A DNA stretch of 64,000 bases, taken from JBLNDJ01 sp050261515. GTDB lineage: Bacteria > Acidobacteriota > Terriglobia > Bryobacterales > Bryobacteraceae. Positions 1-8,395 of the stretch are shown in pieces. The DNA lies in assembly GCA_050261515.1 (NCBI GenBank), contig JBLNDJ010000019.1, positions 1 through 64,000 on the forward strand. Reading direction: 5' to 3'. Within the stretch, counting starts at the first letter, position 1; each line of letters begins with the position of its first letter. The notes under the pieces are model-generated. The model searched no databases and was not told where the DNA came from. It saw only the letters and a program-made list of their open reading frames with translations. The position numbers and the translations under genes are program-made.

Positions 1-115
1 CCGTTGAGCGCGGCCAGGCGCTACGTGCACCTGGTGCCCCACTGGGGGGCGACCCCCCCCGGGCGCCCGGCGGCCCGCGCCGGCCGCCGGCCCCGCGACG
101 GCTGCCGTCGCTACT

Positions 116-703
116 TCATGCCGACCTCTGAAGCGCCGGCCGGATCGGCCTTACGGCGCGAGTGGGCTGGATTCGGGCCGTTGCGGCGCCGGCGCGTCTC
201 GGCTCCGGCATCACGCGGACCGAGCCGCGGAAATACTCGTCGAGCGGGAACAGCCCGTAGGGCTCCAGTTCCCGGAAGATCCGCCCCAGGATTTGTTCGA
301 TGCGGTACACGGCGTGGAAAAAACTGCCGCGGTCGATGCCCAGCCGGCGGCAGCACAGCTTCCAGTCCGCCCCGAGCAGAAAATGATATTTGAAGACCTT
401 ATATTCCATTTTATCCAGGCTGCGGCGGCTTACGAGGATGAAATCGGCGAGGTATTCCTCGTCTTTGCGGCCCCAACTGAAGTTCCGTTCCCGGCCCGGA
501 ATGAATTCCAGCGCGATCTTGCTCATGTGGCGTTCTTTGGTCGCGCAGTGGCGGAAGCGGGCTAGGCATGCCCGGAAAATGGCCCGGAGCACGCAGTTGC
601 AGGGAGACATTTGTCCCTTGCGGCCCAGGTTCAGTCCCAGGCCGTGGCAGTGTGTGCAGGAGTTCTTAGCGAGCGCGATGGTTTCTGATCGACTCCATTC
701 CAT
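116..703 (-). CDS. Conserved hypothetical protein, Cys-rich N-terminus plus helix-turn-helix-like segment
   Basis: I do not recognise a named family for this 195-residue protein. The N-terminus carries a CxxCxGxG knuckle (CTHCHGLG) followed about 15 residues later by CNC, which looks like a DnaJ-type zinc-binding site. The middle (WKLCCRRLGIDRGSFFHAVY and following) resembles a sigma-70 region 4 or other helix-turn-helix. The C-terminal 40 residues are Arg/Ala-rich and look disordered. The frame stays open upstream to a TTG near 787, but I chose the ATG at 703 because GAGG lies 8 nt upstream of it. A zinc-stabilised DNA-binding protein is a guess from the motifs. It is divergent from the XRE gene. 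Confidence 0.6.
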   Translation of the reverse strand: MEWSRSETIALAKNSCTHCHGLGLNLGRKGQMSPCNCVLRAIFRACLARFRHCATKERHMSKIALEFIPGRERNFSWGRKDEEYLADFILVSRRSLDKMEYKVFKYHFLLGADWKLCCRRLGIDRGSFFHAVYRIEQILGRIFRELEPYGLFPLDEYFRGSVRVMPEPRRAGAATARIQPTRAVRPIRPALQRSA

Positions 704-814
704 TTCGATGTCCTCTTTAGTAAAGGCGTTCTCTTTGGCTGCGAGAAAATCGCCAAAAAACCTTCCCCAAGCGTAGATGCCGTTCAAAAAAGGTCAATTT
801 TAGGGAAGCCGCCG

Positions 815-876
815 GGCGCGTCCGGACGCGCCAACCACGCGTGGAAAACAGCAAATCCGGTTCGGAATTAATTCCG
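815..876. promoter_or_regulatory. Three successive perfect palindromes in a divergent intergenic region
   Basis: Between the two divergent genes lie GGCGCGTCCGGACGCGCC (815-832, 18 bp), CCACGCGTGG (835-844) and CGGAATTAATTCCG (863-876), each a perfect palindrome. The last sits in locally AT-rich DNA. They are good candidates for operators of the neighbouring XRE regulator; the first could also be a transcript hairpin. The operator role is inference. Confidence 0.5.
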
Positions 877-945
877 TTAAATTCGATTAAGGGACTGAGA
901 CATTCGCCTTTCGCAGCCCACCTATTTCATCGAGGAATAGGGGAA

Positions 946-1308
946 TTGAGGGCATCCTTCGTCGATTTCGAAACGCTTCAGAGACGGCTGCTGGCGCGCG
1001 TGAGGAACCGTGTGCAGAACGGAGAGCTGACCGAGCGCGGCCTGGCCCGCATGGTCGGTATCTCGCAGCCGCACATGCACCATATCCTCAAGGGGGTCAG
1101 GGGTTTATCGGTCGAAACCGCGGACCGCATCCTTCGCCGGCTCGACGTTTCCGTGTCCGATCTGCTCGAGATCGATGTGTTCCGGAATACCCCGCGAAAG
1201 GGAAGGAGCGCGGCGGGGAGCAGGACCAAAAGGGGAGGGTTCACAGAACAGCCGGGCGGGGAGGGTCTCGATCCGGTGGTAGCAGGAACCGATGGAACTT
1301 CAGAATAA
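946..1308 (+). CDS. XRE-family helix-turn-helix transcriptional regulator
   Basis: A small DNA-binding protein of about 120 residues. The classic Cro/CI-type helix-turn-helix is visible as LTERGLARMVGISQPHMHHI, followed by SVETADRILRRLDVSVSDLL, the usual end of the domain. The C-terminal 40 residues are low complexity. The frame is open from a GTG at 841, but codons 841-945 have only about 40% G+C at third positions, use TTA, ATA and AGA, and contain a perfect palindrome, so I place the start at the TTG at 946, after AGGAATAGGGGAA. If the GTG is used the protein is 155 residues. Autoregulation through the palindromes is likely but unproven. Confidence 0.75.
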   Translation: MRASFVDFETLQRRLLARVRNRVQNGELTERGLARMVGISQPHMHHILKGVRGLSVETADRILRRLDVSVSDLLEIDVFRNTPRKGRSAAGSRTKRGGFTEQPGGEGLDPVVAGTDGTSE

Positions 1309-1329
1309 AGTACGAAAATAGTCCGGGTT

Positions 1330-2496
1330 TTATCTCGAATTTCGTTCTTCGACGGTCTCGCGGTAGATATCGAGCACCTGGCGCGCCGTGGCCGACCAAC
1401 TGAACTTCCGGACCTGCTCGTAGCCGCGCCGGATGAGCTCCGCCCGAAGCCCATCGTCGAACAGGACGTCTCGGATGCCGCGCGCGATATCGAAGACGTT
1501 CTCCGGGTTGACGAGCACGGCGGCGTTGCCCACCACCTCGGGCAAAGAACTGACGTTCGAGGTCACCACCGGCGTTCCCGAGGCCATCGCCTCGAGCGGC
1601 GGCAGGCCGAAGCCTTCGTAGAGGGACGGGAACACGAACGCCGAGGCCGACTCGAAGAACACGCGCAGCGTTTCGAGCGGCACGAACCCGAGAAACCGCA
1701 CCAGTTTTTCGACGCGTGTCTTGATAACGGCGCGGCGCAGGGCCGGGAATTTTGAAATCTCGTCCCCGATGATGATGAGCCGGAGGTCGCGGTAGACGGG
1801 GTGCTGCTCGAGATCGCCGCGCAGGACGGCGAAGGCCTCCACCAGCCGCGGGATGTTCTTCTGGGTGCGCACTGCGCCCGCGTACAGGATGAACGGGTAG
1901 TTGATGCCGTAGCGCTCGAGCGTGCGCTGGCGCTCGACGACGGCCTCGACGGGCTCGCCGGCGGCTTCCTCGCGCACGCGTGCGAACTTCGGGTCGGGGG
2001 CGTCGTAGATCCGGCGTATGCGCTCCGGAGGGACGCCGAGGACGTTCTCGACGTCGCGCCGCGTGGCCGCCGATACCGCGATGACGCGCCCGGCGCGCAG
2101 CAGGCCGCGGCGGAACCGGTAGTAGTGAAAGCTCGACTGAAGCTTCGGGCCCGTCCCAAACAGCAGGCTGGCCATGTCATGGATGGTGACGACGTAGGGC
2201 CGCGGCATGAGCAGCGGGACGGCGTTCAGCGGAAGGTGCACCAGGTCCGCGCCGAGCTTGCGCACGAAAAAGTAAAACGCGAAGTGGTTGGCCCAGTGCG
2301 TGTCCGGCCGGGGGTAGACGGCGATCTCGAAGTTGGGCGGCAGGCCGGCGAGGTCCGGCTCGTCGGGGCTGAGGGCGACCAGGATGTAGTGGTTCTCCCG
2401 GTCGAGGCCCGCCAGTCCCTGGAGCAGGTTCCGGATATACGTCCCGATGCCGAAATCGCGAATCCGGCGGACGTCAATGACGATGCGTAGGGGCAT
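1330..2496 (-). CDS. Glycosyltransferase family 4 (GT-B fold)
   Basis: A 388-residue retaining GT-B glycosyltransferase. The N-terminal domain (MPLRIVIDVRRI...GIGTYIRNLL) is typical of GT4 enzymes that bind an acceptor. The C-terminal half has the donor-site signatures FVFPSLYEGFGLPPLEAMA and GTPVVTSNVSSLPEVVG, with the EX7E glutamates. Likely role: adding a sugar to an exopolysaccharide or cell-envelope glycan; the substrate cannot be read from sequence. Its ATG directly follows the glyA stop (TGAATG), so it is probably translationally coupled as the third gene of an rpiB-glyA-GT4 operon, although the three have no obvious common pathway. Confidence 0.9.
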   Translation of the reverse strand: MPLRIVIDVRRIRDFGIGTYIRNLLQGLAGLDRENHYILVALSPDEPDLAGLPPNFEIAVYPRPDTHWANHFAFYFFVRKLGADLVHLPLNAVPLLMPRPYVVTIHDMASLLFGTGPKLQSSFHYYRFRRGLLRAGRVIAVSAATRRDVENVLGVPPERIRRIYDAPDPKFARVREEAAGEPVEAVVERQRTLERYGINYPFILYAGAVRTQKNIPRLVEAFAVLRGDLEQHPVYRDLRLIIIGDEISKFPALRRAVIKTRVEKLVRFLGFVPLETLRVFFESASAFVFPSLYEGFGLPPLEAMASGTPVVTSNVSSLPEVVGNAAVLVNPENVFDIARGIRDVLFDDGLRAELIRRGYEQVRKFSWSATARQVLDIYRETVEERNSR

Positions 2497-3774
2497 TCAT
2501 CGAGCCGCGGCGAATTTCCACGCGTAAAGCGGGAATTTTTCGGTCAGGACGGCGACGCGGCGGCGCACCGCGGCGCGCGTTTCCTCGGACGCGAGATTGT
2601 TGAGCACCTCGGCGATCAGCGAGGCGACCTCGCGCATTTCGGGCTCGCGGAAGCCGCGCGTCGTCACGGCCGGGCTGCCGAGGCGTATGCCGCTCGGATT
2701 GAACGGCGTGTTCGTGTCGAACGGGATGGTGTTCTTGTTCGCCGTGATGTGGGCGTCGTCGAGGGCCTTTTCGGCTTCCTTGCCGCGGATGCCCTTCGAG
2801 AAGACATCGACCAGCATGAGGTGCGTGTCGGTGCCGCCCGAGACGATACGGAAGCCCGCTTCGGCGAGCGACGCCGCGAGCGTCTTCGCGTTCGCCAGCA
2901 CCTGCTTCTGGTAAGCCACGAACTCGGGCTGCATGGCCTGGAGGAAGCACACGGCCTTGGCGGCGACGATATGGACCAGCGGCCCGCCCTGCATACCGGG
3001 GAATATGGATTTGTCGATCGCCTGCGCGTACTGCGCGCGCGAGAGGATCATGCCCGAGCGCGGCCCGCGCAGCGTCTTGTGCGTGGTGGAGGTGACGATG
3101 TCGGCGTACTCGCACGGGTTCGGGTGGACGCCGGCGGCGACCAGGCCCGAAAAGTGCGCCATATCGACGAGGAAGATCGCGCCGACCGAATCGGCGATCT
3201 CGCGGAAGCGGCGGAAGTCGATGATGCGCGGATAGGCGCTGCCGCCGGCGATGATCAGCTTCGGCTTGTGCTCCGCGGCGAGGCGCGCGAGTTCGTCGTA
3301 GTCGATGAGCTCGTCCTCGCGGCGCACGCCATAGGGCACGATCTTGTAAAGCTTGCCCGAGAAATTGAACGGGCTGCCGTGCGTAAGGTGGCCGCCGTGC
3401 GACAGGTTCATGCCGAGGACGGTGTCGCCGGGCTGTATGACGGCGGCGTAGGCTGCCATGTTGGCCTGCGCGCCCGAGTGCGGCTGCACGTTGGCGTGCT
3501 CGGCCTTGAACAGCTTTTTCGCTCGCTCGATGGCGAGCGTCTCGGCGACGTCGGCGAATTCACAGCCGCCGTAGTAGCGCTTTCCGGGGTAGCCCTCGGC
3601 GTACTTGTTGGTGAACACGCTGCCGGCGGCTTCAAGGACGGCCTCGGAAGTGAAGTTCTCGCTCGCGATCAGCTCCAGGCGCGAGTTCTGCCGCTCGAGT
3701 TCGCGGCGGATCGCGTCGCTGATTTCGGGATCGACCTCGGCCAGCGGCTTCGACAGACGGTCCTGATCGGTCAT
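2497..3774 (-). CDS. glyA: Serine hydroxymethyltransferase
   Basis: A PLP enzyme that interconverts serine plus tetrahydrofolate with glycine plus 5,10-methylene-tetrahydrofolate, the main source of one-carbon units. At 425 residues it has the normal bacterial length. Signatures include RLELIASENFTSEAVLEAAG near the N-terminus, YAEGYPGKRYYGGCE, and the PLP-lysine motif TSTTHKTLRGPRSGMI. It overlaps the rpiB stop by ATGA, and GGAGGAAA lies upstream of the start. The pairing with rpiB recurs in several bacterial phyla. It may supply methylene-THF for formyl-THF-dependent reactions such as PurN further along the window. Confidence 0.98.
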   Translation of the reverse strand: MTDQDRLSKPLAEVDPEISDAIRRELERQNSRLELIASENFTSEAVLEAAGSVFTNKYAEGYPGKRYYGGCEFADVAETLAIERAKKLFKAEHANVQPHSGAQANMAAYAAVIQPGDTVLGMNLSHGGHLTHGSPFNFSGKLYKIVPYGVRREDELIDYDELARLAAEHKPKLIIAGGSAYPRIIDFRRFREIADSVGAIFLVDMAHFSGLVAAGVHPNPCEYADIVTSTTHKTLRGPRSGMILSRAQYAQAIDKSIFPGMQGGPLVHIVAAKAVCFLQAMQPEFVAYQKQVLANAKTLAASLAEAGFRIVSGGTDTHLMLVDVFSKGIRGKEAEKALDDAHITANKNTIPFDTNTPFNPSGIRLGSPAVTTRGFREPEMREVASLIAEVLNNLASEETRAAVRRRVAVLTEKFPLYAWKFAAAR

Positions 3775-4244
3775 AATGACTTTTCCTCCGGTAACTTTCC
3801 GGTTCCGTTTCTCTCGATGGCGGAGATTTTTTCCAGGCGCCGTGCGTGGCGTCCGCCGTCGAAGCCGGTCGAGAGAAACACATCGACGAGCGAATCGGCG
3901 GCCGCGTCGTCGAGATACCTGGCCCCGAGAGTGAGGACGTTGGCGTCGTTGTGCGAGCGCACGAGGCGTACTTCCTCGGCGCTTGTGGCAAGGGCGGCGC
4001 GCACGCCGTCCACTTTGTTCGCCGCGATCGACATGCCGACGCCGGTCGAGCAGACGAGCACGCCGCGATCGGCGCGTCCGGCGGCCACATCGCGCGCGAC
4101 GGCTCTCGCGTAGTCGGGATAATCGCAGGAATCCGCGGAAAATGTGCCTTCGTCGAGTACTTCGTGACCTTTTTGTTCCAGCGTCCGGCGCAGGTGCTGT
4201 TTCAGGACAAATCCGGCGTGGTCGGCGCCAATGGCGACTCTCAT
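3771..4244 (-). CDS. rpiB: Ribose-5-phosphate isomerase B
   Basis: RpiB/LacAB family sugar-phosphate isomerase of 157 residues, converting ribose 5-phosphate and ribulose 5-phosphate in the pentose phosphate pathway. The N-terminal MRVAIGADHAGFVLKQHL is diagnostic, as are the active-site loop GVLVCSTGVGMSIAANKV (catalytic Cys) and RSHNDANVLTLGARYLD. It is the first gene of the minus-strand operon and shares an ATGA overlap with glyA. It is divergent from proS across 59 bp, which must hold both promoters. Confidence 0.96.
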   Translation of the reverse strand: MRVAIGADHAGFVLKQHLRRTLEQKGHEVLDEGTFSADSCDYPDYARAVARDVAAGRADRGVLVCSTGVGMSIAANKVDGVRAALATSAEEVRLVRSHNDANVLTLGARYLDDAAADSLVDVFLSTGFDGGRHARRLEKISAIERNGTGKLPEEKSL

Positions 4245-4303
4245 ACGGGGTATGGTTATTCTAACATGCTAAGATCGGTATCTACCTCCGTGTAGCGTTT
4301 CCC

Positions 4304-6025
4304 ATGCGTTGGAGCCAACTGTTCATTCCCACATTGCGGGAAGATCCCGCGGAAGCTGAAGTCACCAGCCACCGGCTGCTGTTGCGCGGCGGATATATCC
4401 GCCAGCTCTCGGCCGGCCTCTACAACTACCTGTTCCTCGCGCAGCGCTCGCTGAACAAAATAACCGCGATCGTGCGCGAGGAGATGGACGCGATCGGCGC
4501 GCAGGAATTTCTGCTGCCCGGGCTGCATCCGGCCGAGGTGTGGCAGGAGTCGGGGCGCTGGGACATCATGGGCCACGACATGTTCCGGCTGAAGGACCGC
4601 AACGGCCGCGACATGTGCCTCGGGATGACGGAAGAGGAAGTCATGACCGTCATCGCGCGGGGCGAGCTGCGCAGTTACAAGCAGCTTCCGCAGATCTGGT
4701 ATCAGATCCAGACGAAGTTCCGGGACGAGCCGCGGCCGCGCTCGGGGCTGATGCGCGTGCGGCAGTTCCTCATGAAGGACGCCTACAGCTTCGATATAGA
4801 CGCGGCGGGGCTCGACGTGGCGTACCGCAAGCACTACGAGGCTTACCGCCGCATTTTCTCGCGGTGCGGGCTGGAGTTCCTCGCGGTCGAGGCGCACTCG
4901 GGCGCGATGGGCGGCAGCCAGTCGCACGAGTTCATGGTGAAGGCGGAGGCGGGCGAGGATTGGGTGGTCACCTGCCCGAAGTGCGGCTACGCTGCGAATC
5001 TCGAAAAAGCCGCTTCGCATCCGAAGGCGCCCGGGGCGGCCGATCCGGAAGGCGAGCTGGCGCCCGAGGAGTTCCACACGCCGGGACGCAAGACGATCGC
5101 CGAAGTGGCCGAGTTCACGGGTCTGCCCGAGACTTCGCAGACCAAGAGCCTCGTGATGGTGGCCGACGGGAAGCCCGTACTGGTGCTGCTGCGCGGCGAT
5201 CACCAGTTGAGCGAGACGAAGTTCCAGCAGGCGACCGGCGCGAAGGAATTCCGCGCGGCGCATCCGGAGGAGATCGCGAAGTGGTTCGGCGCCGACCCGG
5301 GATCGCTAGGGCCGGTGGGCGTGGCGAACATGCGCATCATCGCGGACGAGGCCCTGCGCGGGCGCCGCAACATGATCGCGGGCGCGAACCGGAACGATTA
5401 CCACCTGCGCAACGTGACGCCGGAGCGCGATTACGGCTGCACGTTCCATGACCTGCGGCAGGTGGCGGCGGGCGACGCATGCGTGAAGTGCGGCGGGCCG
5501 TTGGAGCTGAACAAAGCCATCGAGATCGGCCATATCTTCAAGCTGGGCTACCGCTACTCGGAGCCGATGGGCGTGCGCGTGCTGAACGCCGAGGGCCAGG
5601 AAGTCGCGCCCATCATGGGGTGCTACGGCATCGGCATCGAGCGGATTCTGAGTTCGGCGGTGGAGCTTTACAGCGACGCCGACGGCATGTCGCTCCCGGT
5701 GCCGATCGCTCCGTTCCACGTCGTGGTGACGCCGGTGAACAACGCCGACGCCGCGCAGATGAAGGCCGCGGGCGAGATTTACGACGCGTGCCGCGCAGCG
5801 GGGCTCGACGCGCTGCTCGACGACCGCGACGAGCGGCCGGGCGTGAAATTCAAAGATGCGGATTTAATCGGCATTCCGTACCGCATCACGGTGGGCAAGA
5901 AGCTTTCCAAGGGGTTTGTGGAACTGGTGGAGCGGCGCGGGAAGAAGACAACGGACGTCGAAGTAGCGGCGGTTGCGGGGTGCGTCTCCGGGAAAGTGAA
6001 AGGCGCGCTCGCCAATGGCCGCTAA
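4304..6025 (+). CDS. proS: Proline--tRNA ligase
   Basis: Class II aminoacyl-tRNA synthetase charging tRNA-Pro. At 573 residues it is the long bacterial type. The N-terminal catalytic motif is MRWSQLFIPTLREDPAEA, with GYIRQLSAGLYNYL and a DEPRPRSGLMRVRQFLMKD core. An inserted YbaK-like editing domain of roughly residues 230-390 hydrolyses Ala-tRNA-Pro, and an anticodon-binding domain closes the protein (DALLDDRDERPGVKFKDADL). The start ATG sits 59 bp from the divergent rpiB start. The last 11 bases overlap the aminotransferase gene downstream. Confidence 0.97.
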   Translation: MRWSQLFIPTLREDPAEAEVTSHRLLLRGGYIRQLSAGLYNYLFLAQRSLNKITAIVREEMDAIGAQEFLLPGLHPAEVWQESGRWDIMGHDMFRLKDRNGRDMCLGMTEEEVMTVIARGELRSYKQLPQIWYQIQTKFRDEPRPRSGLMRVRQFLMKDAYSFDIDAAGLDVAYRKHYEAYRRIFSRCGLEFLAVEAHSGAMGGSQSHEFMVKAEAGEDWVVTCPKCGYAANLEKAASHPKAPGAADPEGELAPEEFHTPGRKTIAEVAEFTGLPETSQTKSLVMVADGKPVLVLLRGDHQLSETKFQQATGAKEFRAAHPEEIAKWFGADPGSLGPVGVANMRIIADEALRGRRNMIAGANRNDYHLRNVTPERDYGCTFHDLRQVAAGDACVKCGGPLELNKAIEIGHIFKLGYRYSEPMGVRVLNAEGQEVAPIMGCYGIGIERILSSAVELYSDADGMSLPVPIAPFHVVVTPVNNADAAQMKAAGEIYDACRAAGLDALLDDRDERPGVKFKDADLIGIPYRITVGKKLSKGFVELVERRGKKTTDVEVAAVAGCVSGKVKGALANGR

Positions 6026-7136
6026 CTGGGACGCAATTCGAGCCGGGTTTCCGTCGCTCGAGCGCTGGACGTTTCTGAATACGGCGACGTTCGGACAGTT
6101 GCCGCGGCGCTCGGCCGAGGCCGTGGCGCGGCACTTCGCTCAGCGCGACCAGACGGCGTGCTCGGATTTTCTTTCGTGGTTCGACGATATGGACTGCCTG
6201 CGCGCGGGCGTCGCGAAGCTGATCGGCGCCACAGCGGCGGACATCGCGTTCGTGCCGAACGCCGGCGCGGCACTTTCGCTGCTCATCGGCGGCATCGAGT
6301 GGCGGCCCGGAGACCGCGTGGTCACGCTCAAGGACGAGTTCCCGAACAATTCGTACGCTCCGGCGATGCTGGCGCGCGGGGCGGAGCTGGTGGAGGCGGA
6401 GTGGGCGGAGTTCTGCGACGCCATTACGCCGCGAACGCGGCTGGTCGCCGTGAGCGAGGTGAATTACACGAGCGGCTTCCGCCCGCCGCTCGGCGAAATC
6501 GCGCGGCGCGCGCACGAAATGGGCGCGCTGTTCTACGTCGATGGGACGCAGAGCATGGGGGCGCTGCGGTTCGACGTCGAGGCGGCCGGGGCGGATATGT
6601 TCGCGGCCCACGCGTATAAATGGCTGCTCTCACCGAACGGCGCGGCGTTCATGTATGTGCGGCCGTCGCTGCGCGAGCGGCTGGCGCCCAGCGTCATCGG
6701 CTGGCGAAGCGACGCGGGGTGGCGCAACGTGGATAACCTGCACCATGGCGCGCCCGAGCCAAGCGCGGCGGCGGAAAAGTACGAATGCGGGATGCTGGCG
6801 TTTCCTTCGCTCTACGGGATGAAGGCGTCGGTCGAGATGCTGCTCGAGATTGGTCCGGAGGCGATCGAGCGGCGGGTGCTCGGGCTGGCCGAGTACACGC
6901 GGGCGGCGCTGCGCGGCCTGGGCGCGCAGCTTCCGGCGGACGAATCGCCCTACTTCAATTCCGGGATCACGGCGGCGCGCCTCGAAGGAGCCGATGCTTC
7001 GGCGCTGGCGCGCGAGCTGAAAAACCGCTGCGTGCAGATTTCCGCCCGGCACGGGTTCCTGCGAATTTCGACACATTTCTATAACAACGAACAGGACGTA
7101 GACAGGCTTGTGGCCGAGTTGCGCCGGCTGCTATGA
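6015..7136 (+). CDS. Class V aminotransferase family protein
   Basis: A PLP-dependent fold-type I enzyme of 373 residues. The PLP lysine lies in AAHAYKWLLSPNGAAFMYV and the upstream Asp in VDGTQSMGALRF, the arrangement of the isopenicillin-N epimerase/cysteine desulfurase branch. No cysteine-desulfurase active-site Cys loop is evident, so an aminotransferase, lyase or epimerase is more likely than an Fe-S scaffold donor. The substrate is unknown. The start overlaps the end of proS by 11 bases, suggesting coupled translation. A strong hairpin follows about 45 bp after the stop. Confidence 0.88.
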   Translation: MAANWDAIRAGFPSLERWTFLNTATFGQLPRRSAEAVARHFAQRDQTACSDFLSWFDDMDCLRAGVAKLIGATAADIAFVPNAGAALSLLIGGIEWRPGDRVVTLKDEFPNNSYAPAMLARGAELVEAEWAEFCDAITPRTRLVAVSEVNYTSGFRPPLGEIARRAHEMGALFYVDGTQSMGALRFDVEAAGADMFAAHAYKWLLSPNGAAFMYVRPSLRERLAPSVIGWRSDAGWRNVDNLHHGAPEPSAAAEKYECGMLAFPSLYGMKASVEMLLEIGPEAIERRVLGLAEYTRAALRGLGAQLPADESPYFNSGITAARLEGADASALARELKNRCVQISARHGFLRISTHFYNNEQDVDRLVAELRRLL

Positions 7137-7179
7137 CCGATCCGGGGACATCCCGGAGCTGCCGGATATCAAGCCGCGC

Positions 7180-7220
7180 TCCTCACGTTCGCGGCTCTGT
7201 GCGGGCCGCGAACGCGAGGA
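7180..7220. terminator. Hairpin between convergent genes, probable bidirectional terminator
   Basis: TCCTCACGTTCGCGGC (7180-7195) pairs with GCCGCGAACGCGAGGA (7205-7220) with one mismatch, giving a 16-bp stem and 9-nt loop. It lies between the convergent ends of the aminotransferase (7136) and the transporter (7238). There is no good U-tract, so it may act mainly as a 3'-end protector. Confidence 0.6.
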
Positions 7221-7237
7221 AGGGTTTCACGATTCGG

Positions 7238-7939
7238 TCAGGCTTGACCCCGGATCACGCCAGGCTCGCCGGCGGCCGGAGTAATTGGAGGCAACTCACG
7301 CAGAAGGCGGCTGGCGCCGAAAGGCCAGACTTCATGGCCGAACGCCTCTTTCAGCATGAGAGCGCTGGCGGTGTACCATGCGATCACAGATGAGATGATC
7401 AGCAGCCAACCTGCGAGTATGTTCACGTCTTCGACGCCGGCAAGCATTCCAATCGCCGCGCACGTCGAGCCTCCTGCCAGGAACAGCAACACGAGAAAGA
7501 GTCCTTTGTTCTGGGCAACCGATGCGGCACAGCAAACCCACGTGATTGCAGCGAGGACGATGAACCAGAAACCCATCTCGGTCCAGCGGCCCGCCGGCGG
7601 TGTCAGATGGCCGACCGCGAAGATCGCGCCCAGCAGGCCGTAAGCCATCCAGAACGATCCCCACATTCCGTGGATCGCGGTCGCCACTCCGTCTCGAGCC
7701 TTGAACGCCCACATCCCTGCGAGGAACTGGGCCAGGCCGCCGAATATGGCCGCAAACGGTAACAGCGTCAGATTGCTCTGTAGCGTGCCAAACCAGTGAG
7801 CCATGTTCGCCGCGACCATGAAGGTCGCGCCTGCCAATCCGTACAACCCAAGAATGTACGGAGCTGCAATGGGCTGAAGAAATACGCGCGTGTCAGTTCG
7901 ACGAGCGTTGTTTATTTCACTTTCTTGCTCGTAAGGCAT
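7238..7939 (-). CDS. GPR1/FUN34/YaaH-family acetate/succinate transporter
   Basis: An inner-membrane protein of about 233 residues with six predicted helices. It belongs to the AceTr (SatP/YaaH) family, which takes up acetate or succinate with protons or forms acetate channels. The family's NPAPLGL-like first-helix element appears in degenerate form as IAAPYILGLYGLAGATFM, and helices run through AAIFGGLAQFLAGMWAF and GMWGSFWMAYGLLGAIF. I chose the ATG at 7939 because GGGGGA lies 9 nt upstream and the remaining upstream frame is leader. A TATAAT box ends about 22 bp before the start, and the leader region has been duplicated upstream. Confidence 0.85.
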   Translation of the reverse strand: MPYEQESEINNARRTDTRVFLQPIAAPYILGLYGLAGATFMVAANMAHWFGTLQSNLTLLPFAAIFGGLAQFLAGMWAFKARDGVATAIHGMWGSFWMAYGLLGAIFAVGHLTPPAGRWTEMGFWFIVLAAITWVCCAASVAQNKGLFLVLLFLAGGSTCAAIGMLAGVEDVNILAGWLLIISSVIAWYTASALMLKEAFGHEVWPFGASRLLRELPPITPAAGEPGVIRGQA

Positions 7940-8202
7940 CTCCTTATTCCCCCTTACTTGATTATAAGTCTTCTCCAACACGCTGACCTGCCGGCTATAA
8001 CTTGTAAGTACCTTCTTGTACCAAGAGCGTAGGGTAGAATGATATAGGTGGTGACTGCATGTTCAGAGGGCCTTGCAATAAGGCATCTCTTTACCCCTTT
8101 CTGACCGCGTTATAAGTCTTCTCCAACACGCTGACCTGCCGGCTATAACTTGTAAGTACCTTCTTGTACCAAGAGCGTAAGGTAGAATGATATAGATGGT
8201 GG
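7932..8202. repeat. Tandem duplication of the transporter leader (two ~123-bp copies, 148-bp period)
   Basis: Copy 1 (about 7932-8054) and copy 2 (about 8079-8202) share long, almost unbroken identity, best from TATAAGTCTTCTCC through CAAGAGCGTA. Copy 1 holds the promoter, ribosome site and first codons of the transporter. Copy 2 repeats these, including an ATGCCTTA start, but then diverges and stops after MPYCKAL. Each copy also has a GTACC-N5-GTACC direct repeat. The 7940-8395 interval otherwise holds no gene that I can support. Confidence 0.85.
7961..7966 (-). promoter_or_regulatory. Probable -10 box for the YaaH-type transporter gene
   Basis: The minus strand reads TATAAT exactly, preceded by CT, about 22 nt before the ATG at 7939. 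A weak -35 candidate (AGGTCA) lies 17 bp upstream. In the duplicated copy of this region the equivalent hexamer is TATAAC. Confidence 0.5.
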
Positions 8203-8395
8203 CTCGACGGTCCAGGGCTCCACCATTTCCTATCCGAGAGCTGGTTCCGCTGCGTCTATAGAAAGGTAAACGCTGGTCCCCGGCTCGCCAGGCGCGTCGG
8301 GGCCGCTCCGCCCGCGAGCGAGGGCAACCCGCACGAAGCGAGCAGCCGCAGACCTCTGGTGAGCGGGGAATCCGCACATCAAGGAGGGGTAACCG

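Noticed and set aside
1..115. Possible gene fragment at the left edge
   Set aside because: Very G+C-rich sequence with no family-like translation. A short GACGGC-type hairpin is the only structure I see.
841..945. N-terminal extension of the XRE regulator from the GTG at 841
   Set aside because: Low third-position G+C, rare codons, no ribosome site and an internal perfect palindrome suggest non-coding DNA. It is kept only as an alternative.
2749..4113. Long plus-strand frame opposite glyA and rpiB
   Set aside because: High-G+C antisense shadow, rich in Arg, Val and Gly, with no family match; glyA and rpiB are unmistakable on the other strand.
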